A stretch of 64,000 nt of DNA from an uncultured Erythrobacter sp. (GCA_947498065.1 CANMIS010000001.1:806001-870000); one strand, 5' to 3'; shown: positions 28,573 through 38,568, counted from the first letter of the stretch. The notes: generated by a model from the sequence alone, not told the origin. Program-made: numbers and translations.

Positions 28573-29010
28573 CTACCAACTGCCGGTGTTTTCCATGCTG
28601 GCCCACGGCTCTTGCGGCTCCAGATTGCCGTCCTGGAGCAATTCAATCGAAACGCCGTCTGGTGACTTCACAAAGGCCATATGCCCATCACGCGGCGGCC
28701 GATTGATAGTCACGCCCGCATCCATCAGGCGCTGGCACGTGTCGTAGATATTTTCGACCCGGTAGGCGAGATGGCCGAAATTGCGGCCATTGTCATAGGT
28801 CTCTGGCTCGCTGCCATCCTCAGGCGGCCAATTGTAGGTCAGCTCAACCTCGGCCACGCCTTCCTGCCCCGGTGCGGCCAGAAAGATCAGCGTGAAGCGG
28901 CCCGCCTCAACATCAAACCGGCGCACTTCCTCCAGCCCGATCAGCTTAAAGAATTCAACCGTCGCATCGGCGTCGGTCACGCGGATCATGGAGTGGAGAT
29001 ATTTGGTCAT
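28573..29010 (-). CDS. gloA: Lactoylglutathione lyase-like VOC protein
   Basis: A 145-residue vicinal-oxygen-chelate fold protein with two beta-alpha-beta-beta-beta halves. MIRVTDADATVEFFK is the first, and GHLAYRVENIYDTCQRLMDAG the second. The metal ligands of glyoxalase I can be placed at His7, the Glu in VAEVELTYNW, His in FGHLAYRV and Glu in GVSIELLQ. It would convert the methylglyoxal-glutathione adduct to lactoylglutathione. It is convergent with nhaA, with 33 bases between the stops. Confidence 0.88.
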   Translation of the reverse strand: MTKYLHSMIRVTDADATVEFFKLIGLEEVRRFDVEAGRFTLIFLAAPGQEGVAEVELTYNWPPEDGSEPETYDNGRNFGHLAYRVENIYDTCQRLMDAGVTINRPPRDGHMAFVKSPDGVSIELLQDGNLEPQEPWASMENTGSW

Positions 29011-29084
29011 GATGGGCCTTTTTCAGTTCAAACTCAGTTCATCGACAGATAAGCACAACTCATCGCATCAAAAAGGAGGATGCG

Positions 29085-29855
29085 ATGACGGATACAGCGA
29101 TGGATACGCAGCAAGAGATGGAGCGTGAAGGTGCGCGGCGCAAGGGCGGGCTTGGCCCAACCACGACGCGCTGGTTCGGCACAGCCGCCATCGCAGCAAT
29201 CGGCATGACATTGGGCGGATATCTGCTTGGCGATGGATTGCTGCGCGCAAAAGAAGCCGAACGTTCTGTCACCGTGCGCGGCTTGGCCGAGCGCGACGTC
29301 ACCGCAGATCTCGCCACTTGGACGATCTCTTACTCAGCCAGCGCAGCCAATCTTGCGGAAGCCCAAGGGAAGGTTCAGCGCGACACCCGCGCCATTGAGG
29401 GCTTCTTTGACGGACTCGGCTTTCCAGCGGACAGCCTGCAACCGACCGGCGCCAATGTTTCCAGCCATACCAATCGCGGCGTCACGACCTACACCGTGCG
29501 TCAGCGGCTTGCGCTCAGAACCGACAATATCGAATTGGCGCAAATGGCCGTGGCCAATCAGTTCGATCTGGTTGGACGCGGCGTGTTCCTCGAAGAAGGG
29601 TCTGGCATGAGCTACACCTTCACCAAATTGAACGACATCAAGCCGGAGATGGTGGCCGAGGCGACGCGCGATGCCCGCGCCTCTGCCGAGCAATTTGCGC
29701 AAGATTCCGGCTCAGGCGTTGGTGCGATCAAGGATGCCACCCAAGGATACTTCTCAATCGAAGCACGCGACGGCGATGGCGGCGGATGGGGCAAGAGCGA
29801 CAGCCCCTATAAAAAGGTCCGCGTGGTCACCACGGTCAACTTCTCGCTGGATTGA
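29085..29855 (+). CDS. SIMPL (DUF541) domain protein
   Basis: A 256-residue protein. An N-terminal helix at about 31-50 anchors it, and the SIMPL domain follows (RSVTVRGLAERDVTADLATW, GVTTYTVRQRLALRTDNIEL and RDARASAEQFAQDSGSGVGA). SIMPL proteins such as E. coli YggE are periplasmic and linked to oxidative and other stress, but their activity is unsettled. AGGAGG precedes the ATG at a good distance. It is monocistronic. Confidence 0.88.
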   Translation: MTDTAMDTQQEMEREGARRKGGLGPTTTRWFGTAAIAAIGMTLGGYLLGDGLLRAKEAERSVTVRGLAERDVTADLATWTISYSASAANLAEAQGKVQRDTRAIEGFFDGLGFPADSLQPTGANVSSHTNRGVTTYTVRQRLALRTDNIELAQMAVANQFDLVGRGVFLEEGSGMSYTFTKLNDIKPEMVAEATRDARASAEQFAQDSGSGVGAIKDATQGYFSIEARDGDGGGWGKSDSPYKKVRVVTTVNFSLD

Positions 29856-29920
29856 GTAGGCGCTCGGCCTGACCTACTGGGCACGAAATCGGCGGAGCAC
29901 TCAATCCGCCCAAAAAAGAA

Positions 29921-29960
29921 AAAGGCGCGGGGACAATGCGCATAGCCCCCGCGCCCTTTC
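29921..29960 (-). terminator. Terminator after the TorF-like gene
   Basis: GGCGCGGGG (29924-29932) and CCCCGCGCC (29947-29955) pair. On the minus strand the stem is followed by TTTTTCTTTTTTGGG, a good T-run. On the plus strand, only CTTTC follows, so it mainly serves the minus gene. Confidence 0.85.
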
Positions 29961-30007
29961 TGCTCCACTCGCAAAAGTGGGATATGCCCCAAAGGGCCCA
30001 AATGTGA

Positions 30008-30880
30008 TTAGATACTGGCGCTCAGTGTGAACACGATTGCATCATCGGTGAAGACGCCGCCTGGATCGATCAGGCCATCGCCTTCTACACCAACGTAGGA
30101 GATGCCGAAGCTGAGCGGTCCGTAAACCGCTGCTTCTGCGCCGATTGACCAGTCAAATGCCTTGCTGTCATTCGTGAATGTCAGGAAGCCATCGGTGTAA
30201 CCAAGGTGACCAGTCAGAGTGACCGGCGTATTTGGGATACCGACACCGACATCGCCATAGATGTAGAAGTTGTCAGTGCTGCCGAGCGAATCCTGGTCTG
30301 GTGCATAGGCAACGCCGACCGTGGTTTCAGCTGGGCCAAAGGTGAAGCCAATCGAGCTGTAGAATTCGATATAGTCGAAATCACCAGCGCCAGCGTCTGG
30401 GTAGAGATAGGCGATAGCGCCCACATCTAAGCTGACACCTTCAGCGACATCGCCGCTCCAACCGCCATAGACGTCAACTTCGGTTGAGCCAAAGCCAACC
30501 GTGTCTTCATCAAGCGAAGAGGCCCAAGTACCAGCATAAATACCGATATCGGTCGATAGATCGACGCCGCCTTGAATGGCGATTTCGCCGCCGGACAGGT
30601 CAACACCGCGGAAGCGATATTCGCTGACCAAAGCGACATTGGCCGTCACTTCAAAGCCAGCTTCGCCATCGGCATAGCTGGCTTTGGCAGCATCAACCGG
30701 CGCGCTTGCGCGGTCAATTTCGCTATCAATAACGGTAGCAATTTCGGTAGCAATTTCGGATGTTGCCGGGGCTGGATTTTTGTCGCCAGCTTCGGTTTCA
30801 TTAGCAAATGCTGGAGCTGCAGAGAGGAGCAAACCAGCGGATAGAGTTGCGGCGGAGAGGCCGCGAATGGACGTGAGCAT
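30008..30880 (-). CDS. TorF family putative outer-membrane porin
   Basis: A 290-residue outer-membrane protein with a signal peptide (LSAATLSAGLLLSAAPAFA, cut after about residue 26). An acidic, Ala/Thr-rich linker follows. The barrel starts with FEVTANVALVSEYRFRGVDL and GGEIAIQGGVDLSTD, the hallmark of the TorF/TIGR02001 family of sphingomonads. Repeated amphipathic strands end in FTLSASI. The substrate is unknown. It is monocistronic with its own terminator. Confidence 0.85.
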   Translation of the reverse strand: MLTSIRGLSAATLSAGLLLSAAPAFANETEAGDKNPAPATSEIATEIATVIDSEIDRASAPVDAAKASYADGEAGFEVTANVALVSEYRFRGVDLSGGEIAIQGGVDLSTDIGIYAGTWASSLDEDTVGFGSTEVDVYGGWSGDVAEGVSLDVGAIAYLYPDAGAGDFDYIEFYSSIGFTFGPAETTVGVAYAPDQDSLGSTDNFYIYGDVGVGIPNTPVTLTGHLGYTDGFLTFTNDSKAFDWSIGAEAAVYGPLSFGISYVGVEGDGLIDPGGVFTDDAIVFTLSASI

Positions 30881-31152
30881 TACAACTTCCTTATGTTGTG
30901 TTGTTGCTTCGTCCCACCTGCGTCATCAGTGGTTACCAACTTATTTACGGTAATCTCATCTGAGTACGCAGTTTTCTTGCCGAGAAATGCCGCATCGCAC
31001 AAGAGAAATTGCGCAATCGGCTGTGAACAGCGCCAAGTGTGTGGATTTTGCACCACCCGGAAAGTGAGCGCTCGATCAGTTGCCGTTAAGCCCACACTTG
31101 CCTAAAGCGCCCCGACGCCCACCTACCGGCTCAACCGCATTCTTATTGCACC

Positions 31153-31956
31153 ATGATCAAAACGCTTCGCAAACTCTTCCAATCGCGGCCCGACGCGCCA
31201 TTGCCTGCAGTTCCTGCGGGGACACGTTATTATGCGATTGGCGATATTCATGGCCGGCTTGATCTGTTCAAGGCGTTGATCAAGGCGGTTGAGGCTGATG
31301 ATGCCGAAGCGGGCGAGGCTGAGAGCCACGTTATTTTGCTGGGCGATCTGGTTGACCGGGGCGATGACAGCGCAGGCGTGATCGCGCGCGCTCGCAAGTG
31401 GCAGAAGAAGCGCTCGGTCCGCATTCTTGCTGGAAATCACGAGGAAATGTTCCTCGAGGCTTTCGATGATATCGACGTGCTGCGCCACTTTCTCAAGCAT
31501 GGCGGGCGCGAGACGATCCTGAGCTACGACATCACACCGAAGAAATTCAATGCGATGTCGCTTGATGAGCTGTTTAAAGCGCTGCCAGAAATCGTCCCGG
31601 CTGAAGAACGCGCCTATGTCGAGGCGTTTGAGGAAATGATCATCGCGGGCGACTATCTTTTCGTCCATGCCGGGATTGACCCTGCGCGCCCGATTGAAGA
31701 GCAAAAGCGCAGCGACATGCTGTGGATCAGAGATCGGTTTTTGCGGCACCAAGGCGGCTTTGGTAAAGTCGTCGTACACGGTCACACCATCTTCCCTAAC
31801 GTGATGGACAATGGCCACCGGATCGGGGTCGACACTGGCGCTTTCCGCTCTGGCGTGCTCACGGCGCTGGTACTTGAAGGCACCGAGAAAAGAATTCTGC
31901 AAGCTGTTGATGATAATGGCACGATAAAGACATTCAACGAGGAACAAGTGCGATGA
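31153..31956 (+). CDS. PPP-family metallophosphatase
   Basis: A 267-residue serine/threonine-type metallophosphatase. Metal-binding motifs are GDIHG (30-34), GDLVDRG (64-70) and GNHE (94-97), with the later histidines in LFVHAGIDP and VVHGHTIF. Bacterial members of this type may also cleave diadenosine polyphosphates or phosphotyrosine. Its last 4 bases overlap the ATG of ugd (ATGA), so the two are co-translated. It may act on Ugd or on the pathway's kinase, but this is inference. Confidence 0.9.
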   Translation: MIKTLRKLFQSRPDAPLPAVPAGTRYYAIGDIHGRLDLFKALIKAVEADDAEAGEAESHVILLGDLVDRGDDSAGVIARARKWQKKRSVRILAGNHEEMFLEAFDDIDVLRHFLKHGGRETILSYDITPKKFNAMSLDELFKALPEIVPAEERAYVEAFEEMIIAGDYLFVHAGIDPARPIEEQKRSDMLWIRDRFLRHQGGFGKVVVHGHTIFPNVMDNGHRIGVDTGAFRSGVLTALVLEGTEKRILQAVDDNGTIKTFNEEQVR

Positions 31957-33263
31957 AAATTGCCATGGTTGGGTCGGGCTATGTTGGCCTGGTATCGGGC
32001 GCATGCTTTGCGGATTTTGGCCATGAGGTCGTCTGCATCGACAAGGATGACAGCAAGATCGCGCGCCTCAAAGACGGCATCATGCCGATCTACGAGCCTG
32101 GGCTTGATAGCCTGGTGGCGAGCAATGTTGCCGCTGGCCGCCTGTCCTTCACCACCGATCTGGCCGCTGGCATCGACGGCGCGCAGGCGATCTTCATTGC
32201 GGTGGGCACACCAAGCCGCCGCGGCGATGGCCATGCTGATCTAACCTTCGTCTATGAGGTCGCCCGCGAAGTCGGTGAACACCTGGCCAATGAAGCGGTG
32301 ATAGTCACCAAGTCGACTGTCCCGGTTGGCACCGGCGATGAAGTCGAGCGGATCATCAAGGACACCGGCACCGCGCACAAGTTCGCGGTTGTCTCCAACC
32401 CGGAATTCCTGCGCGAAGGCGCCGCGATTGGCGACTTCAAACGCCCCGACCGGATCGTGATCGGGGCGGAAGATGATCTCGGCCGTGAGATCATGCGCGA
32501 GGTTTATCGCCCGCTGTTCCTCAACGAATCGCCCATCCTGTTTGTTGGTCGCCGCACCAGCGAGCTGATCAAATATGCTGCCAACGCATTTCTCGCGACC
32601 AAGATCACCTTCATCAACGAGATGGCTGATCTGTGCGAGAAAGTGGGCGCCAATGTCCAAGACGTCGCGCGCGGCATCGGCATGGACAATCGCATCGGCG
32701 CCAAGTTCCTCAACGCTGGTCCTGGCTATGGCGGCTCGTGCTTTCCCAAAGACACGCTGGCGCTGCTCAAGACAGCAGAGGATTACGACAGCCCGACCCG
32801 GATCGTCGAAGCCGTGGTCAAAACCAATGAAAGCCGCAAACGCGCTATGGGCCGCAAGGTGCTCGATGCCCTTGGCGGAGCAGAGACTGCGCGCGGCAAG
32901 AAAGTCGCCATGCTGGGCCTTACATTTAAGCCCAACACAGATGACATGCGCGACTCCCCAGCAATCGCCATTGCTCAGACTTTGGGCGATGCCGGGGTTG
33001 AGGTCGCGGCCTTTGATCCAGAAGGCATGGAGATCGCCAGCCCTCTGATGCCGAACGTGATCATGTGCGAAGAGCCTTATGCGGCGATCAAGGACGCGGA
33101 TGCTGTCGCGATTGTCACGGAATGGGACGCGTTTCGCGCACTAGATCTGGGCCGGGTGAAAGAACTGGCCAAGGCGCCAGTCATCGTTGACCTGCGCAAC
33201 ATCTACAATCCGGATGATATGCGCAGCGCTGGCTTCGACTACTCCAGCATCGGCCGAAATTAA
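31953..33263 (+). CDS. ugd: UDP-glucose 6-dehydrogenase
   Basis: A 436-residue enzyme that oxidises UDP-glucose to UDP-glucuronate with two NAD+, feeding exopolysaccharide and LPS sugars. The NAD site GSGYVGLVSGACFADFGHEV is at the N-terminus. STVPVGTGDE and VVSNPEFLREG are in place, and the catalytic Cys263 lies in GPGYGGSCFPKD. The C-terminal domain begins near VAMLGLTFKPNTDDMR. It is preceded and coupled to a PPP phosphatase, an unusual pairing. Confidence 0.96.
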   Translation: MKIAMVGSGYVGLVSGACFADFGHEVVCIDKDDSKIARLKDGIMPIYEPGLDSLVASNVAAGRLSFTTDLAAGIDGAQAIFIAVGTPSRRGDGHADLTFVYEVAREVGEHLANEAVIVTKSTVPVGTGDEVERIIKDTGTAHKFAVVSNPEFLREGAAIGDFKRPDRIVIGAEDDLGREIMREVYRPLFLNESPILFVGRRTSELIKYAANAFLATKITFINEMADLCEKVGANVQDVARGIGMDNRIGAKFLNAGPGYGGSCFPKDTLALLKTAEDYDSPTRIVEAVVKTNESRKRAMGRKVLDALGGAETARGKKVAMLGLTFKPNTDDMRDSPAIAIAQTLGDAGVEVAAFDPEGMEIASPLMPNVIMCEEPYAAIKDADAVAIVTEWDAFRALDLGRVKELAKAPVIVDLRNIYNPDDMRSAGFDYSSIGRN

Positions 33264-33473
33264 CCATAACTATCAATAAAAAATTGGAAGAATTTTCCCC
33301 GGTCAGGAGCTGCTCGAAATGGCGGTTTCCTAGGGCTTAGCGGCTGCGCGTCGCAAAATAATCACGTGTCATCGACCCTCGGTTCAGCACTTATGCAGGA
33401 TTCGAGTCGTGTTCATGGTTAAAATATTGTAACTTCCGAGTCGTTGATAGAAACAACTTATTGGGGGTTTAAT

Positions 33474-36400
33474 ATGATTAAACGGCATGTTCTTTCCAGC
33501 GTGGGTGTGATTGGCATTGCGAGCGGGCTTTTAGCGGCACCCGCCTATGCCTCTGAAAATAGTGGAGATAGCGAAGATATCGCGGCGGAAGCGCAAGGCG
33601 ATTTTGCTGGTTTCACGATTCAACAGAGCAGCGTCTCATTCGACATTCCAGAAGTTGTTGTTCCGGTGGCCTCTACGTCAATCGCGCGGACATCTCGCAC
33701 GACCACTGGCTATGTAGGTACGATCAGCGATCCAGAGCAGCGCATTCTGGTCCGCGACGACGTGGGCGTTGATTTTGGCGATCCGGACGATATCGCGCCT
33801 TACGCCGTACACATTTTCCAGCAAAGGAACTCAGACGGCGGCGTGTTCTTCAACTGCACAGGTAGTGTGATCAATCCGCGTACGATTTTGACCGCTGCTC
33901 ACTGTCTCAATGGCAGTGAAGGTCCGATCGCCACCACTTCGTCGGAAACCTATGGCTTGCCCGGCGCCGGGGCTGAAACCACACTCTTGATAGCAACGGG
34001 GCAAAGCAGCGCAGACCGCCTCTTCACCTATCTTGGCGATGGGTCAGGCTATGCTGATGGCGGTGTCGCCCAAAGCACTGATGTGGTGATCCACCCAACG
34101 GGCAATGCTGACAATACAGGCCTCGGCTTCCCATGGGCCGATATCGCTCTCGTCGCAGTTGATACGCCGATCACTGACGTGCCGGCCCTACCGCTGCTGC
34201 TTACGCCGCTGACCGAGCTGACGCACGTAGTGCAAGTTGGCTACGGCACCAATGGCACAGGCCTTACCGGCGGCACGAATGCCGGCAGTCGTTTCCTGCG
34301 CCGCGTTGGTGAGAACATGCTCGGCCTGAATGGCAGCATTGGTGACTTTCTTGGCGGTGTATTTCCAGATATCGCGCCAGCGACGCAAGTGATCGGTTCT
34401 GTGAGTCAGAACTATTACTGGACAGATTTCGACAATCCGGACCGTACTCCCGAAGAGCAAGCTGGTTGTGAATTCCCAGGAGGGACCATTAGCTGCGACA
34501 GTCTAGAAGCTGTCTTCGCGATCGACTTCTTCGATGGCGATGCTCTCGCCGGCGAAGTAGGCACAGGTCCAGGCGACTCAGGCTCTCCACTTGTCGCTGA
34601 TCAGCTGGCGGACTTTCCGCTCGCTATTGGCGTCCTTTCGGGCGGCTTTGACTTTTTCCAACTTGGCGGCACATACAGCGACGTAAGTTTCTATAACCCG
34701 CTGTTCCCGTTCTTCGAGTTCATCACCGAGAACACAGCCTACAAATATGTCTCCGCGAAAGCCGGAAACGGTCGTTGGTCTGATCCAAATCACTGGACGC
34801 AGGATCTCGACCCGGGCTTCTTCATCCAAGATGCCGACGGCAACATCGTCAACGGTATTCCGGAAGGTAACGAGCCAGGTATCACTGCATCGGGTCCGAA
34901 AGTCGGTACGGTGCTGGGTCAAGATATCTCCGGCAACACCACCGACATCACTCCTGGCTTTGAAGAAATCGACATCTCGCTTCCTGAAAGCTCTGCGCTA
35001 CTTGGCCCAGGCTCGACCGGATTTGTGCCGAACAACACCGACGGCACTATCGGCGAAGCATTTGCCAATCCGGCGCAATATTTCGATGTTCTGCTGACCA
35101 ATCGCGGTCGGACGCGCGTCGATATGGATGTCGAGATCGACAAGCTGACCGTCGACAATGACCGCGCTGTCTTCGTACTGCCTCGGCGATATGAGTTTAC
35201 CAGCATCATCGGCGTTGAGCAGTTCAATGGCGAATCTCGCATCGACGGTACGCTCAACACAGGCCTGCTGACCTTGATGGGCGGTGAGTTTGTCGGACGC
35301 GGCACCATCAACACCAACGCATTCTTCAATGTGAACGGTTTTGTTGGCCCGAACCGTCTCGGCCAAATTGGCACGCTGACGATCAATGGCGACTATGTCC
35401 AAACCAGCGGTGGCTTCTTGTTTGCCGACGTTGAGTCGCGCCGCGGCACGATTTCAGCTGACTTGCTCGACGTGTCCGGTGCTGCTGTTCTCGGCGGCAA
35501 CCTGATCGTCTTTGGTGAGCGCAACGTACCGCGCTTCGGCAGCACCTTCAGTGTTCTGAGCGCAGGTGAGATTGACGGCGAGTTTGATAACACGCTGCTT
35601 ATCTCTGGCTCGCCGCTGCTGACCGCAGAAAGCCGGGTCGAAGGCAACGAAGTGATCGTTGAGATCGGTGCACTGAGCTTGGCAAGCCTGCTTGGTCAGG
35701 ACAGCTCACTGGCTTCGCTCGGCACCGCGCTTGATACGCTGCGCTTCGGCGGACGTTTCGCTGAATTCGCATCGATCTTCAATGTCATCGATAGCGCTAG
35801 TGCCGATACGCTTGGCGCATCGCTTGGCGCATTGACACCGCTCAATGCGTTCAACCAGCAGACCATCGCAAACGGCTTCTCACAGCGTTTCACCGGTCAA
35901 ATCGCACAGCGCACTCTCGCGCTTCGCGGCGCGAACGGTGCAGCGGCAGGCTTCTCGGCAGCGGGCAATGCTGGGTTCGCAATGGGCGGTTCGGCTCCGC
36001 AGAAAGACGGCCAACTTGGCTTCTTTGGTAGCGTTAGCGGAACCTTCCTCGATGCTAGCAGCATCGACCGGTCAAGCGGCGCAAACGCCTTTGAAGAGGC
36101 TGCCTTTACCCAAGCAGGTGAACTCACCATCGGTGCAGATCTGCGGGTATCGGAGAACTTCAGCCTTGGTGTCGCGATGACCAATATTCGCAACAGCGCA
36201 GCTGGAATTGGCGCTTCACGGCCAAACGAAGATGAAAGCCGCTCGGCTGCCGTCTACGCTGCCTATCAAGCGGGCAATGGCTTTGCCGATATGTACTTCG
36301 GTTTCGCCGATCAGAACTTTGGCACAGAGCGCGCAGGCACTGCGGGCTTTAGCTCATCGTTCAGCAGCGCGCTTGGCCAGGCCGATGGCCAGCAAAGCTT

Positions 36401-36875
36401 CGCTGGGCTTCGCCTTGGTTACGCTTTCGACATCGCCAAGGGCTTTGAAGTCGGTCCAGTTGTGAGCATGGATTATGTTCGCAACGAGATCGGCAGCTAC
36501 TCGGAATATGGCGCTGGCAACCTTGGGCTGAACATCCAGGGCCGCGATTTCACCTCGCTCGGCACGAAGGTCGGCCTGATGTCATCGCTTGACCTTGATG
36601 TTGGCCGCACTGGCAAGATCACGGCCTTTGGCTCGGTCGCCTATGCCCGCGAATTGGCGGACAATGTCGACACGGTCACTGCCAGCTTCCTCGGCGCACC
36701 GGATGCCGCATTCCAGATCAGCAATGAGCTCGATCCAGAATGGGTTTCGGTCAACGTCGGCGCTGAAATGGCTCTGTCCAGCCGCGTGAAGGCTGGCCTC
36801 TCGGTCACTTCTGACCTTGGCCGCGGTGTCCTCACCAACAACCAAGGGCGCTTCTCGCTGAACTGGAAGTTCTAA
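33474..36875 (+). CDS. Trypsin-like serine protease autotransporter
   Basis: A 1133-residue type V secreted protein. A signal peptide (MIKRHVLSSVGVIGIASGLL, to AYA) is followed by a trypsin-fold domain. The catalytic triad is His143 in TAAHCLNG, Asp223 in WADIALV and Ser369 in GPGDSGSPL. A passenger stalk rich in Gly, Asn and beta-helix repeats follows (about 500-760). The C-terminal barrel, roughly the last 270 residues, has ITAFGSVAYARELADN and ends RFSLNWKF. The ATG at 33474 has TTGGGGGTTT upstream. This is an S1-type protease, not the S6 IgA-protease or SPATE type. Confidence 0.92.
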   Translation: MIKRHVLSSVGVIGIASGLLAAPAYASENSGDSEDIAAEAQGDFAGFTIQQSSVSFDIPEVVVPVASTSIARTSRTTTGYVGTISDPEQRILVRDDVGVDFGDPDDIAPYAVHIFQQRNSDGGVFFNCTGSVINPRTILTAAHCLNGSEGPIATTSSETYGLPGAGAETTLLIATGQSSADRLFTYLGDGSGYADGGVAQSTDVVIHPTGNADNTGLGFPWADIALVAVDTPITDVPALPLLLTPLTELTHVVQVGYGTNGTGLTGGTNAGSRFLRRVGENMLGLNGSIGDFLGGVFPDIAPATQVIGSVSQNYYWTDFDNPDRTPEEQAGCEFPGGTISCDSLEAVFAIDFFDGDALAGEVGTGPGDSGSPLVADQLADFPLAIGVLSGGFDFFQLGGTYSDVSFYNPLFPFFEFITENTAYKYVSAKAGNGRWSDPNHWTQDLDPGFFIQDADGNIVNGIPEGNEPGITASGPKVGTVLGQDISGNTTDITPGFEEIDISLPESSALLGPGSTGFVPNNTDGTIGEAFANPAQYFDVLLTNRGRTRVDMDVEIDKLTVDNDRAVFVLPRRYEFTSIIGVEQFNGESRIDGTLNTGLLTLMGGEFVGRGTINTNAFFNVNGFVGPNRLGQIGTLTINGDYVQTSGGFLFADVESRRGTISADLLDVSGAAVLGGNLIVFGERNVPRFGSTFSVLSAGEIDGEFDNTLLISGSPLLTAESRVEGNEVIVEIGALSLASLLGQDSSLASLGTALDTLRFGGRFAEFASIFNVIDSASADTLGASLGALTPLNAFNQQTIANGFSQRFTGQIAQRTLALRGANGAAAGFSAAGNAGFAMGGSAPQKDGQLGFFGSVSGTFLDASSIDRSSGANAFEEAAFTQAGELTIGADLRVSENFSLGVAMTNIRNSAAGIGASRPNEDESRSAAVYAAYQAGNGFADMYFGFADQNFGTERAGTAGFSSSFSSALGQADGQQSFAGLRLGYAFDIAKGFEVGPVVSMDYVRNEIGSYSEYGAGNLGLNIQGRDFTSLGTKVGLMSSLDLDVGRTGKITAFGSVAYARELADNVDTVTASFLGAPDAAFQISNELDPEWVSVNVGAEMALSSRVKAGLSVTSDLGRGVLTNNQGRFSLNWKF

Positions 36876-36900
36876 GCTAGAACCACCTAACACCAACAAA

Positions 36901-36934
36901 GGCCGGGTTCCCGATAAGGGCGCCCGGCCTTTTT
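36901..36934 (+). terminator. Terminator after the protease autotransporter
   Basis: GGCCGGG (36901-36907) pairs with CCCGGCC (36923-36929), and TTTTT follows at once. It lies 26 bases beyond the stop codon. Confidence 0.9.
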
Positions 36935-37052
36935 GCGTCTGAACGCTTAAGCCCAGGCGCCGCTTATCGCGCCTTAGCTTGCTCAATAGCTTGCAGCTTG
37001 TACTATCCCTCAAATCGGCATCCCTAGGCGGATGCCCGCTTGGGAGAACACA

Positions 37053-38546
37053 ATGATCGACACACTCGGCTGGCTGAGCACAATCTTCATTTTCGTGGTC
37101 GGCTTGATCCTGGCAGGCGTCGTCATCCTGTTCTTCATCGACCGCTTTCAGACCGCCGATGCGGTGCGGCGCAACTACCCTGTCATTGGCCGGCTGCGTT
37201 ACGTCTTCTCCGAGCTCGGCGAGTTCTTCCGCCAGTACTTCTTCGCGATGGACCGCGAGGAGATGCCGTTTAACCGGGCTCAGCGCGATTGGGTTTACGA
37301 CGCAGCGGGTGCGAAATCGACCAATGTCGCCTTCGGATCGACCCGCAATCTCGACCCTGTCGGCACGCCGATCTTCGTCAATTGCCCCTGGCCCACGCTG
37401 GAGCAAGACGCGGTCGAAGCAGGCTCCCTCGTCATTGGCGAAGGCGCCGCGCGCATCCCCTATGACGCCCCCTCGGTCTTCAACATCTCCGGCATGAGCT
37501 ACGGCGCGCTGTCCACCCCGGCGGTGCGCGCGCTGTCGAACGGCGCAGCCAAGGCTGGATGCTGGATGAACACCGGCGAAGGCGGCCTCTCGCCCTATCA
37601 CCTCGAAGGCGGGTGCGACGTCGTCTTCCAGATCGGCACCGCGAAGTACGGCGTGCGCGACAAGGACGGGAACCTGTCGGACGAGAAGCTGCGCGAGGTC
37701 GCCGCGCATGACCAGGTTCGCATGTTTGAGCTCAAGCTCTCCCAAGGTGCAAAGCCCGGCAAAGGCGGCATTCTGCCCGCCGCCAAGGTCAATGAGGAGA
37801 TCGCCGCCATCCGCGGGATCGAGCCGCACACCGCCTCCATCTCGCCCAATCGCCATCCCGATATCGGCAATATCGACGAGCTGCTCGACATGATCGCCCA
37901 TATTCGCGAGGTCACTGGCAAGCCGGTCGGCTTCAAGACTGTCGTCGGCGCATACGGCTGGCTCGATCAGCTGTTCGAGGCGATCAATGCCCGCGGGATA
38001 GCGAGCGCGCCGGACTTCATCACCGTCGACAGCGGCGACGGCGGCACCGGCGCTGCGCCCCTGCCGCTCATCGACAACGTTGGCCTGACCCTGCGAGAGA
38101 GCCTGCCGATGATGGTCGACCTGCGCGACAAGCACGGGCTGAAGGACCGCATCCGCCTCATCGCCAGCGGCAAGCTGGTGACCCCCAGCGAGGTTGCCTG
38201 GGCGATGTGCGCGGGCGCGGACTTCGTGATTTCGGCGCGCGGCTTCATGTTTGCGCTCGGCTGTATCCAGGCGATGAAGTGCAACAAGAACACCTGCCCG
38301 ACCGGCATCACCACCCACGATCCCAGCCTGCAGCGCGGGCTGGCCCCGACTGACAAGGCAGTGCGCGTGGCCAACTTCGTCGAGCAGATGCGCAAGGAGG
38401 TGGGCGTGATCGCGCACAGCGTCGGCGTGCACGAGCCGCGCCAGATGCGGCGCTACCACGTGCGGATCGTGTGCGCCGACGGCCGCAGCAGGCCTCTGGA
38501 CGAGCTGTATCCCCCGATGGGTGCCCCCAGCCAAGCTGCAGCCTAG
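37053..38546 (+). CDS. Membrane-anchored FMN-binding glutamate synthase-like protein
   Basis: About 497 residues. An N-terminal helix (about 5-31) leads into a GltB central/FMN domain. FNISGMSYGALSTPAVRALS, GEGGLSPYH, ISPNRHPDIGNIDELLDMI, TVDSGDGGTGAAP and the iron-sulfur motif CIQAMKCNKNTCPTGI are all visible. The amidotransferase domain of true glutamate synthase is missing, so this is the stand-alone 'FMN-binding glutamate synthase family'. Its real reaction is unsettled. The ATG at 37053 follows GGGAGAACACA. Confidence 0.9.
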   Translation: MIDTLGWLSTIFIFVVGLILAGVVILFFIDRFQTADAVRRNYPVIGRLRYVFSELGEFFRQYFFAMDREEMPFNRAQRDWVYDAAGAKSTNVAFGSTRNLDPVGTPIFVNCPWPTLEQDAVEAGSLVIGEGAARIPYDAPSVFNISGMSYGALSTPAVRALSNGAAKAGCWMNTGEGGLSPYHLEGGCDVVFQIGTAKYGVRDKDGNLSDEKLREVAAHDQVRMFELKLSQGAKPGKGGILPAAKVNEEIAAIRGIEPHTASISPNRHPDIGNIDELLDMIAHIREVTGKPVGFKTVVGAYGWLDQLFEAINARGIASAPDFITVDSGDGGTGAAPLPLIDNVGLTLRESLPMMVDLRDKHGLKDRIRLIASGKLVTPSEVAWAMCAGADFVISARGFMFALGCIQAMKCNKNTCPTGITTHDPSLQRGLAPTDKAVRVANFVEQMRKEVGVIAHSVGVHEPRQMRRYHVRIVCADGRSRPLDELYPPMGAPSQAAA

Positions 38547-38568
38547 CGCTCGGTTCACCGCTGCTGGA

